64,000 nucleotides of DNA from Erwinia aphidicola (lineage in GTDB: Bacteria; Pseudomonadota; Gammaproteobacteria; Enterobacterales; Enterobacteriaceae), in contig NZ_JACXBP010000002.1 of the NCBI RefSeq assembly GCF_014773485.1, positions 124,001-188,000 on the forward strand, given 5' to 3'. The notes under the pieces were generated by a model. The model was given only the letters and a program-made list of their open reading frames with translations. It searched no databases and had not been told where the DNA came from. The position numbers and the translations under genes were made by a program. Below, in pieces: positions 54,059 to 63,234 of this stretch (within the stretch, counting starts at the first letter, position 1; every line of letters starts with the position of its first letter).

Positions 54059-56398
54059 ATGAAAAAAAGACTACCTACGTTGCTGGCCACCCTAATCGGT
54101 TCAGCGCTTTACAGCCAGCAGGGCCTGGCCGATGACCTCGCATCTCAATGTATGCTTGGGGTGCCCAGTTACGACCGTCCTTTAGTACAGGGTAAAACCA
54201 ACGAACTGCCGGTCACCATTGACGCGGATAAAGCCAAAGGCAACTATCCCGATGATGCGGTCTTTACTGGCAATGTCGACATTCGTCAGGGCAACAGTCG
54301 CCTGCAGTCCGACGAAGTTCAGCTGCATCAAAGGATGCTCAGCGGACAAACTACCCCGACCCGCACGGTTGATGCACTGGGTAATGTGCACTATGACGAC
54401 AATCAGGTCATCCTGAAAGGTCCGAAAGCCTGGTCGAATCTGGATACTAAAGACACCAACGTCTGGAACGGCGACTACCAGATGGTGGGACGTCAGGGCC
54501 GTGGTAAGGCAGACCAGATGAAGCTGCGCGGCGATAACCGCTACACCATTCTGGAAAACGGTACCTTTACCTCCTGCCTGCCGGGCCAGAACAGCTGGAG
54601 CGTGGCGGGTTCAGAAGTGATCCACGATAGCGACGAGCAGCTGGTCGAAATCTGGAACGCCCGCTTCAAACTCGGCCCGGTGCCGGTGTTTTACAGCCCG
54701 TACCTGCAGCTGCCGGTCGGGGATAAGCGCCGTTCAGGTTTCCTGATCCCTAATGCTAAATACAGTAGTAACAGCGGCTTCGAGTTTATGCTGCCGTACT
54801 ACTGGAACATCGCGCCGCAGGCCGATGCCACCATTACGCCGCACTATATCAGCCGCCGCGGCATGCAGTGGCAGAATGAGTTCCGCTACCTGACCACCGC
54901 CGGTGCCGGTCTGTTGCAGTTCGACTACCTCGGCTCTGACCGCACCTATGAAGATAAGCATCCGACGGATGAAGACTCGAACCGCTGGCTGTTCTACTGG
55001 CGCCATGCCGGTGTCTACGATCAGCACTGGCGCTTCAGCGCTGACTACACCAAAGTCAGCGATCCCTACTACTTTACCGATCTCGACTCGGTTTATGGAT
55101 CGACTACCGACGGCTATGTGACGCAGAAGTTCAGCATTGGCTACGCCGATACCAACTGGGATGCCACGCTGTCGACCAAGCAGTTCCAGATCTTCTCAAC
55201 CAACGCGAACAACGATGTCTATCGCGCTGAACCTCAGCTCGATATGAACTGGTACCAGAATGATGTTGGCCCGTTCGATACTCACGTTTACGCGCAGGCG
55301 GTGAAGTTTACCAACGTGAACCAAAGGCTGCCGGATGCCACGCGTCTGCACCTGGAGCCAACGCTGGATCTGCCGATGTCGAACGGCTGGGGCAGCCTGA
55401 ATACCGAAGCCAAACTGCTGGCGACCCACTATCAGCAGGATGACATTGAGTATTACAACTCGCTGAGCAGCAGCGCCGATAACCAGCTTAAGGGCACGGT
55501 TAACCGCGTCATGCCGCAGTTCAAGGTTGACGGCAAGATGGTCTTCGACCGCGACATGGACTGGTCACCGGGTTACACCCAGACGCTGGAACCGCGCGTG
55601 CAGTACCTTTACACGCCGTATCGCGACCAGAGCGACATTCGTGCCTATGACTCCACGCTGCTGCAGAGTGACTACACCGGCCTGTTCCGCGACCGCACCT
55701 ACAGCGGCCTGGATCGCATTGCGTCGAACAACCAGGTCAGCACCGGCGTGACCACGCGAATTTTTGATAACGATCTGGTTGAACGTTTTAACGCTTCCAT
55801 TGGTCAAATCTACTCGTTCACCCCGTCTCGTACCGGAGTGAACACCGTTGGTGAAGACGATCGCGGCAGCCTGATTTGGGCAGGTGACAGCTACTGGAAG
55901 ATCAGCGACCGCTGGGCAGCACGCGGTGGACTGCAGTATGACACCCGTTTGAATGATGTTTCGCAGGGCAACGCCGTGCTGGAATATCGCCGTGATGCGG
56001 ACCGTATGGTGCAGCTGAACTACCGTTATACCAGCAAAGAATATGTCCAGCAGACGCTTACCGGGTATAACAACCCGCTGTGGCAGCAGGAGATTTCACA
56101 GGTGGGTGCAACCGCCAGCTGGCCAATCGCCGATGCGTGGTCCGTGGTGGGTGCCTGGTATTACGATACCAAAGCTAACCAGGCTGCTGACCAGCTGCTG
56201 GGCGTGCAGTACAGCTCCTGCTGCTATGCGGTCCGCCTTGGCTACGAGCGCAAAATCACCGGTTGGGAAAACGACAACAGTAAGTACGACAACAAAATCT
56301 CGTTCAACATTGAACTGCGTGGTCTCAGCCCAAGTTATGGCTTAGGCACCGGTCAAATGCTGCGTCAGGGCATCCTGCCTTATCAGCGCGCTTTCTGA
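54059..56398 (+). CDS. lptD: LPS-assembly outer-membrane protein LptD
   Basis: Outer-membrane barrel that inserts LPS into the outer leaflet with LptE. ATG 54059 gives 779 residues (E. coli 784) with signal peptide 1-24 (ending YSQQGLA); the 12 upstream in-frame codons are not part of the family. The four structural cysteines are visible: Cys31 in LASQCMLG, one in TFTSCLPGQ, and the adjacent pair in YSSCCYAVR. An N-terminal OstA domain is followed by the barrel ending AF. surA lies 54 nt downstream, as in E. coli. Confidence 0.98.
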   Translation: MKKRLPTLLATLIGSALYSQQGLADDLASQCMLGVPSYDRPLVQGKTNELPVTIDADKAKGNYPDDAVFTGNVDIRQGNSRLQSDEVQLHQRMLSGQTTPTRTVDALGNVHYDDNQVILKGPKAWSNLDTKDTNVWNGDYQMVGRQGRGKADQMKLRGDNRYTILENGTFTSCLPGQNSWSVAGSEVIHDSDEQLVEIWNARFKLGPVPVFYSPYLQLPVGDKRRSGFLIPNAKYSSNSGFEFMLPYYWNIAPQADATITPHYISRRGMQWQNEFRYLTTAGAGLLQFDYLGSDRTYEDKHPTDEDSNRWLFYWRHAGVYDQHWRFSADYTKVSDPYYFTDLDSVYGSTTDGYVTQKFSIGYADTNWDATLSTKQFQIFSTNANNDVYRAEPQLDMNWYQNDVGPFDTHVYAQAVKFTNVNQRLPDATRLHLEPTLDLPMSNGWGSLNTEAKLLATHYQQDDIEYYNSLSSSADNQLKGTVNRVMPQFKVDGKMVFDRDMDWSPGYTQTLEPRVQYLYTPYRDQSDIRAYDSTLLQSDYTGLFRDRTYSGLDRIASNNQVSTGVTTRIFDNDLVERFNASIGQIYSFTPSRTGVNTVGEDDRGSLIWAGDSYWKISDRWAARGGLQYDTRLNDVSQGNAVLEYRRDADRMVQLNYRYTSKEYVQQTLTGYNNPLWQQEISQVGATASWPIADAWSVVGAWYYDTKANQAADQLLGVQYSSCCYAVRLGYERKITGWENDNSKYDNKISFNIELRGLSPSYGLGTGQMLRQGILPYQRAF

Positions 56399-56452
56399 TG
56401 TTGTAATGTTTGGTATGCCAACCCGCAGTGCGGATAGAAGAATGGAAAAAGT

Positions 56453-57748
56453 ATGAAGAACTGGAGAATGCTGATCCTCGGTGCAGCCCTGACAGCCAGC
56501 ACCGCGTTTGCAGCCCCGCAGGTCGTTGATAAAGTCGCCGCCGTCGTCAATAACGGCGTGGTATTAGAAAGTGATGTTGACGGCATGATGCAGTCAGTAA
56601 AGGGCCAGGCTCAGCAGGCTGGTCAGCAGCTGCCGGATGATAAAACCCTGCGCCATCAGATTGTTGAGCGTCTGGTGATGGACAATATCCTGCTGCAAAT
56701 GGCAAAACAGGCCGGTATTCAGGTTAGCGACCAGCAGCTGGACCAGGCGATTGCCAACATCGCCGCACAGAACAAAATGTCTGTCGATCAGCTGCGCAGC
56801 CGCCTGGCCTACGACGGCATGAACTACGCCACCTACCGTGAGCAGATCCGCAAAGAGATGCTGACCTCAGAAGTGCGTAATAACGAAGTGCGTCGTCGCG
56901 TGACCATTCTGCCGCAGGAAGTGGACCAGTTAGCCACGCAGATGGCCTCGCAGAACGATGCCGGCACCGAACTGAACATCAGCCATATCCTGCTGCCACT
57001 GCCGGAAAACCCGACGCAGCAGCAGGTTGACGATCAGGAAGCGCTGGCAAAACAGCTGGTGAGCGAAGCCAAAGGCGGCGCTGACTTCGGCAAGCTGGCG
57101 ATCACCTACTCGGCTGACCCACAGGCGCTGAAAGGTGGCAACATGGGCTGGGGCCGTCTCCAGGAGCTGCCATCGCTGTTTGCTCAGGCGCTGGTCACCG
57201 CACAGAAAGGCGATATCGTCGGCCCAATCCGCTCAGGTGTTGGCTTCCATATCCTGAAAGTGAACGACGTGCGCGGTGATAACAAAAGTATTTCCGTTAC
57301 TGAAGTTCATGCCCGTCACATCCTGCTGAAGCCGTCCCCGATCATGACCGATGACCAGGCGCGTCAGAAGCTGCAGGAAGTGGCAGCGCAGATCAACAGC
57401 GGCAAGCTGACCTTTGCCGACGCCGCGAAACAGCTGTCTCAGGATCCGGGCTCCGCGAACCAGGGCGGCGATCTTGGCTGGAGCTCGCCGGAAGTGTTCG
57501 ATCCGGCGTTCCGTGATGCCCTGCTGCGCCTGAAAAAAGGCCAGATGAGCGCACCGGTTCACTCCTCCTTCGGCTGGCACCTGATTCAGCTGATCGATAC
57601 CCGCCAGGTGGATAAAACCGACGCGGCGAAGAAAGAGCGCGCTTACCGTCTGCTGTTCAACCGTAAGTTCTCTGAAGAAGCCCAGACCTGGATGCAGGAA
57701 CAGCGTGCTTCTGCCTATGTGAAGATTCTGGATGCGAATGCTCAGTAA
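56453..57748 (+). CDS. surA: Periplasmic chaperone/prolyl isomerase SurA
   Basis: Escorts unfolded outer-membrane proteins, including LptD, to the Bam machine. The 431-residue precursor (E. coli 428) has signal peptide 1-20 (ending ASTAFA), an N-terminal chaperone domain (about 21-170), and two parvulin domains (about 175-276 with [12 protein letters not shown], and about 285-385 with [12 protein letters not shown]), then a C-terminal helix. Its end overlaps pdxA by 17 nt. Confidence 0.98.
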   Translation: MKNWRMLILGAALTASTAFAAPQVVDKVAAVVNNGVVLESDVDGMMQSVKGQAQQAGQQLPDDKTLRHQIVERLVMDNILLQMAKQAGIQVSDQQLDQAIANIAAQNKMSVDQLRSRLAYDGMNYATYREQIRKEMLTSEVRNNEVRRRVTILPQEVDQLATQMASQNDAGTELNISHILLPLPENPTQQQVDDQEALAKQLVSEAKGGADFGKLAITYSADPQALKGGNMGWGRLQELPSLFAQALVTAQKGDIVGPIRSGVGFHILKVNDVRGDNKSISVTEVHARHILLKPSPIMTDDQARQKLQEVAAQINSGKLTFADAAKQLSQDPGSANQGGDLGWSSPEVFDPAFRDALLRLKKGQMSAPVHSSFGWHLIQLIDTRQVDKTDAAKKERAYRLLFNRKFSEEAQTWMQEQRASAYVKILDANAQ

Positions 57749-58730
57749 TCAACGTGTAGCGATCACTCCCGGCGAACCCGCCGGGATTGGTCCCGATTTA
57801 ATCGTTCAGCTGGCCCAGCAGGACTGGCCGGTTGAACTGGTTGTCTGTGCTAACCCCGAGCTGCTGCGCACCCGCGCGGCAGCTTTGCATTTACCCCTTA
57901 CGCTGCGCGACTATCAGCCAGACAGCCCAGCCCAGCCGCAGCACGCGGGCACGCTGACCGTGCTGCCGCTTCCTCTTGCCCAGCCCGTGGTCGCCGGGCA
58001 GCTGTGCGTGGAGAACAGCGGCTACGTGCTGGCGTCTCTCGCCCGCGCCTGCGACGGCTGTCTGAGCGGAGAATTTGCCGCGCTGATCACCGGGCCGGTG
58101 CATAAAGGGGTGATCAATGATGCCGGGATCCCGTTCAGCGGCCATACCGAATTCTTCGCTGAGCGCGCTCATCGCGAACGCGTGGTGATGATGCTGGCAA
58201 CGGAGGAGCTGCGCGTGGCGCTGGCCACCACCCATCTGCCGCTGAAAGACGTTGCCGCCAGTATCACCCGCGACAGCCTGCATGAAACGATCACCATTCT
58301 GCACGCCGACCTGCAAAGCAAGTTCGGGCTGGAGCAGCCGCACATCTACGTTTGTGGCCTTAACCCGCATGCAGGGGAAGGCGGCCATATGGGCCGGGAA
58401 GAGATCGATGTGATCATTCCGGCGCTGGATGAGCTGCGCCAGCGCGGCATGCAGTTAACCGGACCGCTACCTGCGGATACCCTGTTCCAGCCGAAATATC
58501 TGCAGCATGCCGATGCGGTGCTGGCGATGTATCACGATCAGGGGCTTCCGGTGCTAAAATATCAGGGCTTTGGTCGGGCGGTGAATATCACCCTCGGTCT
58601 GCCATTTATCCGCACGTCAGTAGATCACGGGACAGCTTTAGAGCTGGCCGCCAGTGGTCAGGCCGATGCGGGCAGCTTTAAGACGGCGCTTAACCTCGCC
58701 ATTACCATGATTAAGAGCAGTAATGAATAG
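57732..58730 (+). CDS. pdxA: 4-hydroxythreonine-4-phosphate dehydrogenase PdxA
   Basis: NAD-dependent dehydrogenase in de novo pyridoxal phosphate synthesis. The 332 residues (E. coli 329) contain [13 protein letters not shown] (about 11-23), the metal-binding [34 protein letters not shown] and [15 protein letters not shown]. Two in-frame ATGs at 57732 and 57738 lie in the surA end; either may be used. It overlaps rsmA by 8 nt. Confidence 0.97.
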   Translation: MRMLSNQRVAITPGEPAGIGPDLIVQLAQQDWPVELVVCANPELLRTRAAALHLPLTLRDYQPDSPAQPQHAGTLTVLPLPLAQPVVAGQLCVENSGYVLASLARACDGCLSGEFAALITGPVHKGVINDAGIPFSGHTEFFAERAHRERVVMMLATEELRVALATTHLPLKDVAASITRDSLHETITILHADLQSKFGLEQPHIYVCGLNPHAGEGGHMGREEIDVIIPALDELRQRGMQLTGPLPADTLFQPKYLQHADAVLAMYHDQGLPVLKYQGFGRAVNITLGLPFIRTSVDHGTALELAASGQADAGSFKTALNLAITMIKSSNE

Positions 58731-59556
58731 TCGCGTTCACCAGGGTCACTTTGCCCGCAAACGTTTTGGACAGAACTTCCTTAACGATCCCTACATTATC
58801 GAAAGTATTGTCAACGCCATCCACCCGCAAAAAGGTGAAGTGGTCGTTGAGATCGGCCCTGGTCTTGCTGCTCTGACGGAGCCGGTAGGCGATCGTCTGG
58901 ATGCCATGACGGTGATCGAGATTGACCGCGATCTTGCCGCACGCCTGCAAACCCATCCGTTCCTTGGCCCTAAGCTGACCATTTTCCAGCAGGATGCGAT
59001 GACCTTTGATTTCGCCGCCTACGCTGCGGAGAAAGGCCAGCCGATACGCGTGTTCGGCAACCTGCCCTACAATATCTCTACGCCGCTGATGTTCCACCTC
59101 TTCAGCTACATGGGTGCTATCAAAGATATGCACTTTATGCTGCAGAAAGAAGTGGTTAACCGTCTGGTTGCCGGACCGGGCAGTAAAGCCTATGGCCGCC
59201 TGAGCGTGATGGCACAGTACTATTGCCAGGTTATTCCGGTGCTGGAAGTGCCGCCAGAATCCTTTACTCCGGCGCCAAAAGTGGACTCTGCCGTGGTGCG
59301 ACTGATGCCGTACCAGACAATCCCGCATCCCGTTGAGGATATCCGCGCGCTAAGCCGTATCACTACTGAAGCCTTTGGCAAGCGCCGCAAAACGCTGCGC
59401 AACAGCCTTGGTCACCTGTTCTCTGCTGAAGTGCTGGCGGAGCTAAACATCGACCCGACGCTGCGCGCTGAGAACATCAGCGTAAAGCAATATTGCCAGC
59501 TGGCAAACTGGTTGACTGCGCACCCACAGTCACAGGAACAGCCGCAGGAGAACTGA
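58723..59556 (+). CDS. rsmA: 16S rRNA m6(2)A1518/A1519 dimethyltransferase RsmA (KsgA)
   Basis: SAM-dependent enzyme that dimethylates two adenines near the 3' end of 16S rRNA late in small-subunit assembly. The 277 residues (E. coli 273) show [18 protein letters not shown] motif [13 protein letters not shown] (about 43-55) and the catalytic [10 protein letters not shown]. Two nucleotides separate it from apaG. Confidence 0.98.
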   Translation: MNSRVHQGHFARKRFGQNFLNDPYIIESIVNAIHPQKGEVVVEIGPGLAALTEPVGDRLDAMTVIEIDRDLAARLQTHPFLGPKLTIFQQDAMTFDFAAYAAEKGQPIRVFGNLPYNISTPLMFHLFSYMGAIKDMHFMLQKEVVNRLVAGPGSKAYGRLSVMAQYYCQVIPVLEVPPESFTPAPKVDSAVVRLMPYQTIPHPVEDIRALSRITTEAFGKRRKTLRNSLGHLFSAEVLAELNIDPTLRAENISVKQYCQLANWLTAHPQSQEQPQEN

Positions 59557-59558
59557 TC

Positions 59559-59936
59559 ATGATCGATACGCCCCGAGTTTGTGTCCAGGTGCAGAGCAGC
59601 TATATTGCATCGCAGTCAGCGCCCGAAGATGAGCGTTATGTCTTCGCCTACACCATCACAATTCGTAATCTGGGGCGTATCCCGGTTCAGCTGATTGGCC
59701 GCTACTGGCTGATCACCAACGGCAACGGGCGTGAAACCGAAGTACAGGGGGAAGGTGTGGTCGGTGAGCAGCCGCACATCGAACCCGGCGGCGAGTTTCA
59801 GTACACCAGCGGCGCCATTCTGGAAACCCCAATGGGCACCATGCAGGGCCACTATCAGATGGCCGAACCTGATGGCTCTCTGTTCCTTGTCGATATCCCG
59901 GTTTTCCGCCTGGCGATTGCCACCCATATTCACTAA
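59559..59936 (+). CDS. apaG: ApaG protein
   Basis: Small fibronectin type III-like protein of unknown biochemical role. ATG 59559 gives 125 residues, exactly the E. coli size, starting [16 protein letters not shown]; the longer frame from 59493 lies within rsmA. Conserved blocks are [32 protein letters not shown] and [18 protein letters not shown]. It is between rsmA and apaH in the usual lptD-surA-pdxA-rsmA-apaG-apaH order. Confidence 0.97.
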   Translation: MIDTPRVCVQVQSSYIASQSAPEDERYVFAYTITIRNLGRIPVQLIGRYWLITNGNGRETEVQGEGVVGEQPHIEPGGEFQYTSGAILETPMGTMQGHYQMAEPDGSLFLVDIPVFRLAIATHIH

Positions 59937-59951
59937 ATCCGGCGTTACTGC

Positions 59952-60773
59952 ATGAGCACTTATTTAATCGGCGATGTCCACGGTTGCCACGACGAGCTAC
60001 GTTCACTTCTTGACCAGGTGGCTTTTGACCCGCAGGTCGATCAGCTGTGGCTTACCGGCGATCTGGTGGCGCGCGGGCCTGACTCACTGGAAGTTCTGCG
60101 TTTTGTGCGCTACCTGGGCGACTGCGTAAAAATGGTGTTGGGTAATCACGACCTGCACCTGCTGGCCGTCTACGCCGGGATCAGCCGCAACAAGCCGAAA
60201 GACCGTATTACCCCGCTACTGGAAGCCCCAGATGCCGACCTGCTGATCAACTGGCTACGTCGCCAGCCGCTGCTGCAGGTGGATGAAGAGAAAAAGCTGG
60301 TGATGGCGCACGCCGGTATTACCCCGCAGTGGGACATCGACACCGCCATCAGCTGCGCGCGGGAAGTGGAAGCGGTGCTGAGCAGCGACACCTATCCGCT
60401 GTTCCTTGATGCGATGTATGGCGATATGCCTAACAACTGGGTACCGGAACTGACCGGGCTGGCGCGCCTGCGCTTCAGCACCAATGCCCTGACGCGTATG
60501 CGTTTCTGCTTCCCGAACGGGCAGCTGGATATGATCGCCAAAGAAGCGCCGGACAGCGCGCCACCACCATTGAAACCGTGGTTTTCCATTCCCGGCCCGG
60601 TATCACGCGACTACACCATTGCCTTTGGTCACTGGGCTTCGCTGGAAGGTAAAGGAACGCCGGAAGGGATAATTGCGCTGGACACCGGCTGCTGCTGGGG
60701 TGGCACCTTAACCATGCTGCGCTGGGAGGATAAGCGGGTGTTTACTCAGGTATCGAATCGCAGCGCCCCGTAG
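59952..60773 (+). CDS. apaH: Diadenosine tetraphosphatase ApaH
   Basis: Symmetrical Ap4A hydrolase that also removes nucleoside-tetraphosphate caps from RNA. The metallophosphatase motifs are [10 protein letters not shown] (about 7-16), [20 protein letters not shown] and [11 protein letters not shown]. The protein is 273 residues; the E. coli protein has 280, and the difference is at the C-terminus, where SNRSAP ends at a TAG that lies inside a CCCCGTAGGGG repeat-family element. The catalytic core is complete. Confidence 0.97.
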   Translation: MSTYLIGDVHGCHDELRSLLDQVAFDPQVDQLWLTGDLVARGPDSLEVLRFVRYLGDCVKMVLGNHDLHLLAVYAGISRNKPKDRITPLLEAPDADLLINWLRRQPLLQVDEEKKLVMAHAGITPQWDIDTAISCAREVEAVLSSDTYPLFLDAMYGDMPNNWVPELTGLARLRFSTNALTRMRFCFPNGQLDMIAKEAPDSAPPPLKPWFSIPGPVSRDYTIAFGHWASLEGKGTPEGIIALDTGCCWGGTLTMLRWEDKRVFTQVSNRSAP

Positions 60774-60820
60774 GGGTCGGGCACGCCCGACCCGTGTTTT
60801 TACGGGCACGCCCGACCCGT
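60774..60820. repeat. GC-rich palindromic repeat (copy 3) between apaH and folA
   Basis: The palindrome GGGTCGGGC-AC-GCCCGACCC (60774-60793) is preceded by CCCCGTAG, which contains the apaH stop codon. The 17-bp sequence GGGCACGCCCGACCCGT is directly repeated at 60779-60795 and 60804-60820, and ACGGG...CCCGT followed by TTTT makes a modest terminator-like stem. Unlike the other copies it lacks the 9-nt A/T loop, so its membership of the family is less certain. Confidence 0.65.
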
Positions 60821-60827
60821 TTTATGT

Positions 60828-61310
60828 TTAACGGCGGTCTAAAATCTCGAAGCAGAAGCTGTGCGAATTCTTGTCGTCAGCGTCATGAAACTCACTGAAG
60901 GTTGACTGCCACTCATCCGGCTCGTAGTCCGGGAAATGGGTATCCCCTTCCACTTCCGCATCGATGTGCGTCAGATACAGACGATCGGCGCGCGTCAGCA
61001 TCTGCTCATAGATGCGTCCACCGCCAATCACCATCAGCTCTTCGACTTCGCCCGCCGCTTTCAGCGCATCTTCAATTGAGGTTACCCAGGTGACGCCTTC
61101 AGCATCGCCCTTCTGGCTGCTGATCACGATATTCAGGCGGCCCGGCAGTGGGCGACCGATAGATTCCCAGGTACGGCGCCCCATAATTACCGGTTTATTC
61201 AGCGTCTGCTTTTTAAACCACGCCAGGTCAGCCGGCAGGTGCCACGGCATGGCGTTTTCCATCCCAATGACGCGGTCGGCCGCCAGGGCCGCAATCAGGC
61301 TAATCATCAT
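60828..61310 (-). CDS. folA: Dihydrofolate reductase FolA
   Basis: NADPH-dependent enzyme regenerating tetrahydrofolate, the target of trimethoprim. The 160-residue reading (159 if the second ATG at 61307 is used, the E. coli length) includes [38 protein letters not shown] with the substrate-binding Asp27 equivalent, [15 protein letters not shown], and [10 protein letters not shown]. It converges with apaH over the repeat element. Confidence 0.99.
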   Translation of the reverse strand: MMISLIAALAADRVIGMENAMPWHLPADLAWFKKQTLNKPVIMGRRTWESIGRPLPGRLNIVISSQKGDAEGVTWVTSIEDALKAAGEVEELMVIGGGRIYEQMLTRADRLYLTHIDAEVEGDTHFPDYEPDEWQSTFSEFHDADDKNSHSFCFEILDRR

Positions 61311-61340
61311 ATCAACTCAACAGGGTGTAAAATTGGCGCC

Positions 61341-61369
61341 ATCATACGGAAAGGCGAAACTTTCGTCGA
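61341..61369 (-). promoter_or_regulatory. folA promoter
   Basis: On the - strand TCGACG (complement of 61364-61369) and TATGAT (complement of 61341-61346) are spaced 17 bp and lie about 30 bp before the folA start. A reasonable sigma-70 promoter by sequence only. Confidence 0.5.
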
Positions 61370-61460
61370 TAGGAAAGCCCGGGTTATTCGGTAAAGGTTT
61401 ATCAGGGTATCGATTGCGTCACCTTCCCGCTGTTTTTCACCATGCAAAAAACAACGGCCG

Positions 61461-61469
61461 TGGTAGAAT
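61461..61469 (+). promoter_or_regulatory. Extended -10 promoter of the LysE-family gene
   Basis: TGGTAGAAT is a TGn-TAGAAT extended -10 element, 31 bp before the ATG at 61500. No good -35 box is present 17 bp upstream, which extended -10 promoters tolerate. Confidence 0.4.
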
Positions 61470-61499
61470 CCGCCGTTCATTCAGCCACAGACCGCCGCC

Positions 61500-62114
61500 A
61501 TGTTAGAAACCAGCTTATTTGTCGCCACTATTGCGGCACTCGGGATGATCTCTCCCGGCCCTGACTTTTTCCTGATTATTAAAAATGCCGCCCGCTACCG
61601 TCGCAGCGCCGCGCTGATGACCGCCATGGGGGTAAACTGTGCCGTTGCCACTCATATGGCCTACTGCGTGGCCGGGCTGGCCGTGGTGATCACCACCACG
61701 CCATGGCTGTTTATGCTGCTGAAATATGCCGGTGCGGGCTACCTGATCTATATCGGTATCCAGGCGCTGCGCTCGCGCGGCAACAGCAAAATGGACCTGA
61801 GCAATGTGGTGCAGGAGCAGACCTCGCTGAAGAAAGCCTTTTTGCAGGGCTATCTGTGCAACCTGCTGAATCCGAAAGCGACACTGTTCTTTCTTTCGAT
61901 CTTCACCCAGGTGCTGAACGTCAATTCGGACGTGCACGAGAAGCTGCTATACGCCGGGATTATCCTCGGCCTCTCCACGCTGTGGTGGCCGCTACTGGTG
62001 GTGCTGATCCAGAGCGGTCCGGTTCGTCGCGGGCTGGCAAAAGCGCAGCGCATCGTGGATAAGATGCTCGGCGGCGTGCTGATCGCGCTGGGGATTAAAG
62101 TGGCTTTGTCGTGA
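61500..62114 (+). CDS. LysE/RhtB-family amino-acid exporter
   Basis: Inner-membrane efflux protein of 204 residues with about six hydrophobic segments and the family motif ISPGPDFFLIIKNAARYRR near residue 18; GAGYLIYIGIQALRS and QGYLCNLLNPKATLFF are also typical of the LysE/RhtB superfamily. It resembles RhtC-type threonine or homoserine-lactone exporters, but the substrate cannot be fixed from sequence. In E. coli kefF-kefC follow folA, so this is an accessory exchange at that site. A repeat-family hairpin follows. Confidence 0.88.
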   Translation: MLETSLFVATIAALGMISPGPDFFLIIKNAARYRRSAALMTAMGVNCAVATHMAYCVAGLAVVITTTPWLFMLLKYAGAGYLIYIGIQALRSRGNSKMDLSNVVQEQTSLKKAFLQGYLCNLLNPKATLFFLSIFTQVLNVNSDVHEKLLYAGIILGLSTLWWPLLVVLIQSGPVRRGLAKAQRIVDKMLGGVLIALGIKVALS

Positions 62115-62123
62115 TATCTGTTG

Positions 62124-62152
62124 CGGGCCGACCGGAAAAAAAGGTCGGCCCG
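62124..62152. repeat. Hairpin repeat (copy 4) between the exporter and ABC ATPase genes
   Basis: Perfect 10-bp arms CGGGCCGACC (62124-62133) and GGTCGGCCCG (62143-62152) with the 9-nt loop GGAAAAAAA. The loop is the exact complement of the second loop of copy 1, and the downstream flank GTTACAAGC resembles GCTACAAATAC of copy 1. It fills the gap between two convergent genes, ending exactly at the ABC ATPase stop. Confidence 0.8.
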
Positions 62153-63229
62153 TTACAAGCGCAATTGGCTGTCCGCATCGAATATCAATACCCGCTCCAC
62201 CTCAATCTTCATCCCGACCGTATCTCCTGCCTGACAGCCTGAACGCAGCGTGCTGTAGATCATCACCGGCTCACCGTACAGCGTGCCGTGGATCAGCTCC
62301 GACAGTCCGGTAGGCTCGATCAGCGACACCTGCAGCGGCAGCGCGCCCTCATCCGCCAAATCGCACAGCGTAATATTTTCCGGGCGAATACCGTAAGTCA
62401 CCGCTTTGCCGACCGGCAGGTCGCTGCGCGCGCCCAGCGGTAACACCAGCCGTGCGCTGACTTCAACGCAGGGGCCGCACTCCCCTGTCTGCACGCGGCC
62501 ACTGATAAAGTTCATCGGCGGTGAGCCAATAAAACTGGCGACGAACCTGTTGGCTGGGGTGTCATACAGCTCCAGCGGGCTGCCGACCTGCTGGATCACG
62601 CCGTGATTGAGCACCACGATGCGGTCCGCCAGCGTCATCGCCTCCACCTGATCGTGGGTGACATACACAATGGTGTTGTTCATCTGCTGGTGCAGCTTTT
62701 TGATCTCCACGCGCATCTGCCCGCGCAGCTGCGCGTCAAGGTTCGACAGCGGTTCATCAAACAGGAAGACCTGCGGCTGACGCACAATCGCCCGCCCCAT
62801 TGCCACGCGCTGACGCTGGCCACCGGAGAGCTCTTTCGGCCGACGATCCAGCAGGTGCGTCAGGCTGAGGATCTCCGCCGCCCGATTCACCGCAGCGTCA
62901 ATCTCCGCTTTGGGCCGCTTCTGCACTTCCAGGCTGAAGCCCATATTGCGCGCCACGGTGAGATGCGGATAGAGCGCGTAGCTCTGGAACACCATCGAGA
63001 TATCGCGGTCCTTCGGCGCTACCTCATTCATCAGGCGCGAGCCGATGCGAATGTCGCCGCTGCTTGCCAGCTCCAGCCCGGCGATGGTGCGCAGCAGCGT
63101 CGATTTGCCGCAGCCGGACGGCCCGACCAGCACCACGAACTCACCGTCGGCGATGGTCAGGTTGATATTGCGCAGTACCTCAACGTTGCCGTACTGCTTC
63201 TGGATTTGCGAAAGAGAGATCTGAGCCAT
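62153..63229 (-). CDS. Sugar-type ABC transporter ATPase (MalK/UgpC family)
   Basis: ATP-binding subunit of 358 residues for a CUT1-like carbohydrate importer. Walker A is GPSGCGKST (residues 36-44), Q-loop FQSYALYPHLTV, signature LSGGQ (134-138), Walker B VFLFDEP (154-160), H-loop YVTHDQVEAM, then a C-terminal TOBE/OB regulatory region (about 240-358). It starts 5 nt after a permease gene. MalK, UgpC and MsmK share this layout, so the substrate is not determined; the rest of the operon lies beyond the window. Confidence 0.93.
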   Translation of the reverse strand: MAQISLSQIQKQYGNVEVLRNINLTIADGEFVVLVGPSGCGKSTLLRTIAGLELASSGDIRIGSRLMNEVAPKDRDISMVFQSYALYPHLTVARNMGFSLEVQKRPKAEIDAAVNRAAEILSLTHLLDRRPKELSGGQRQRVAMGRAIVRQPQVFLFDEPLSNLDAQLRGQMRVEIKKLHQQMNNTIVYVTHDQVEAMTLADRIVVLNHGVIQQVGSPLELYDTPANRFVASFIGSPPMNFISGRVQTGECGPCVEVSARLVLPLGARSDLPVGKAVTYGIRPENITLCDLADEGALPLQVSLIEPTGLSELIHGTLYGEPVMIYSTLRSGCQAGDTVGMKIEVERVLIFDADSQLRL

Positions 63230-63234
63230 CAGGA

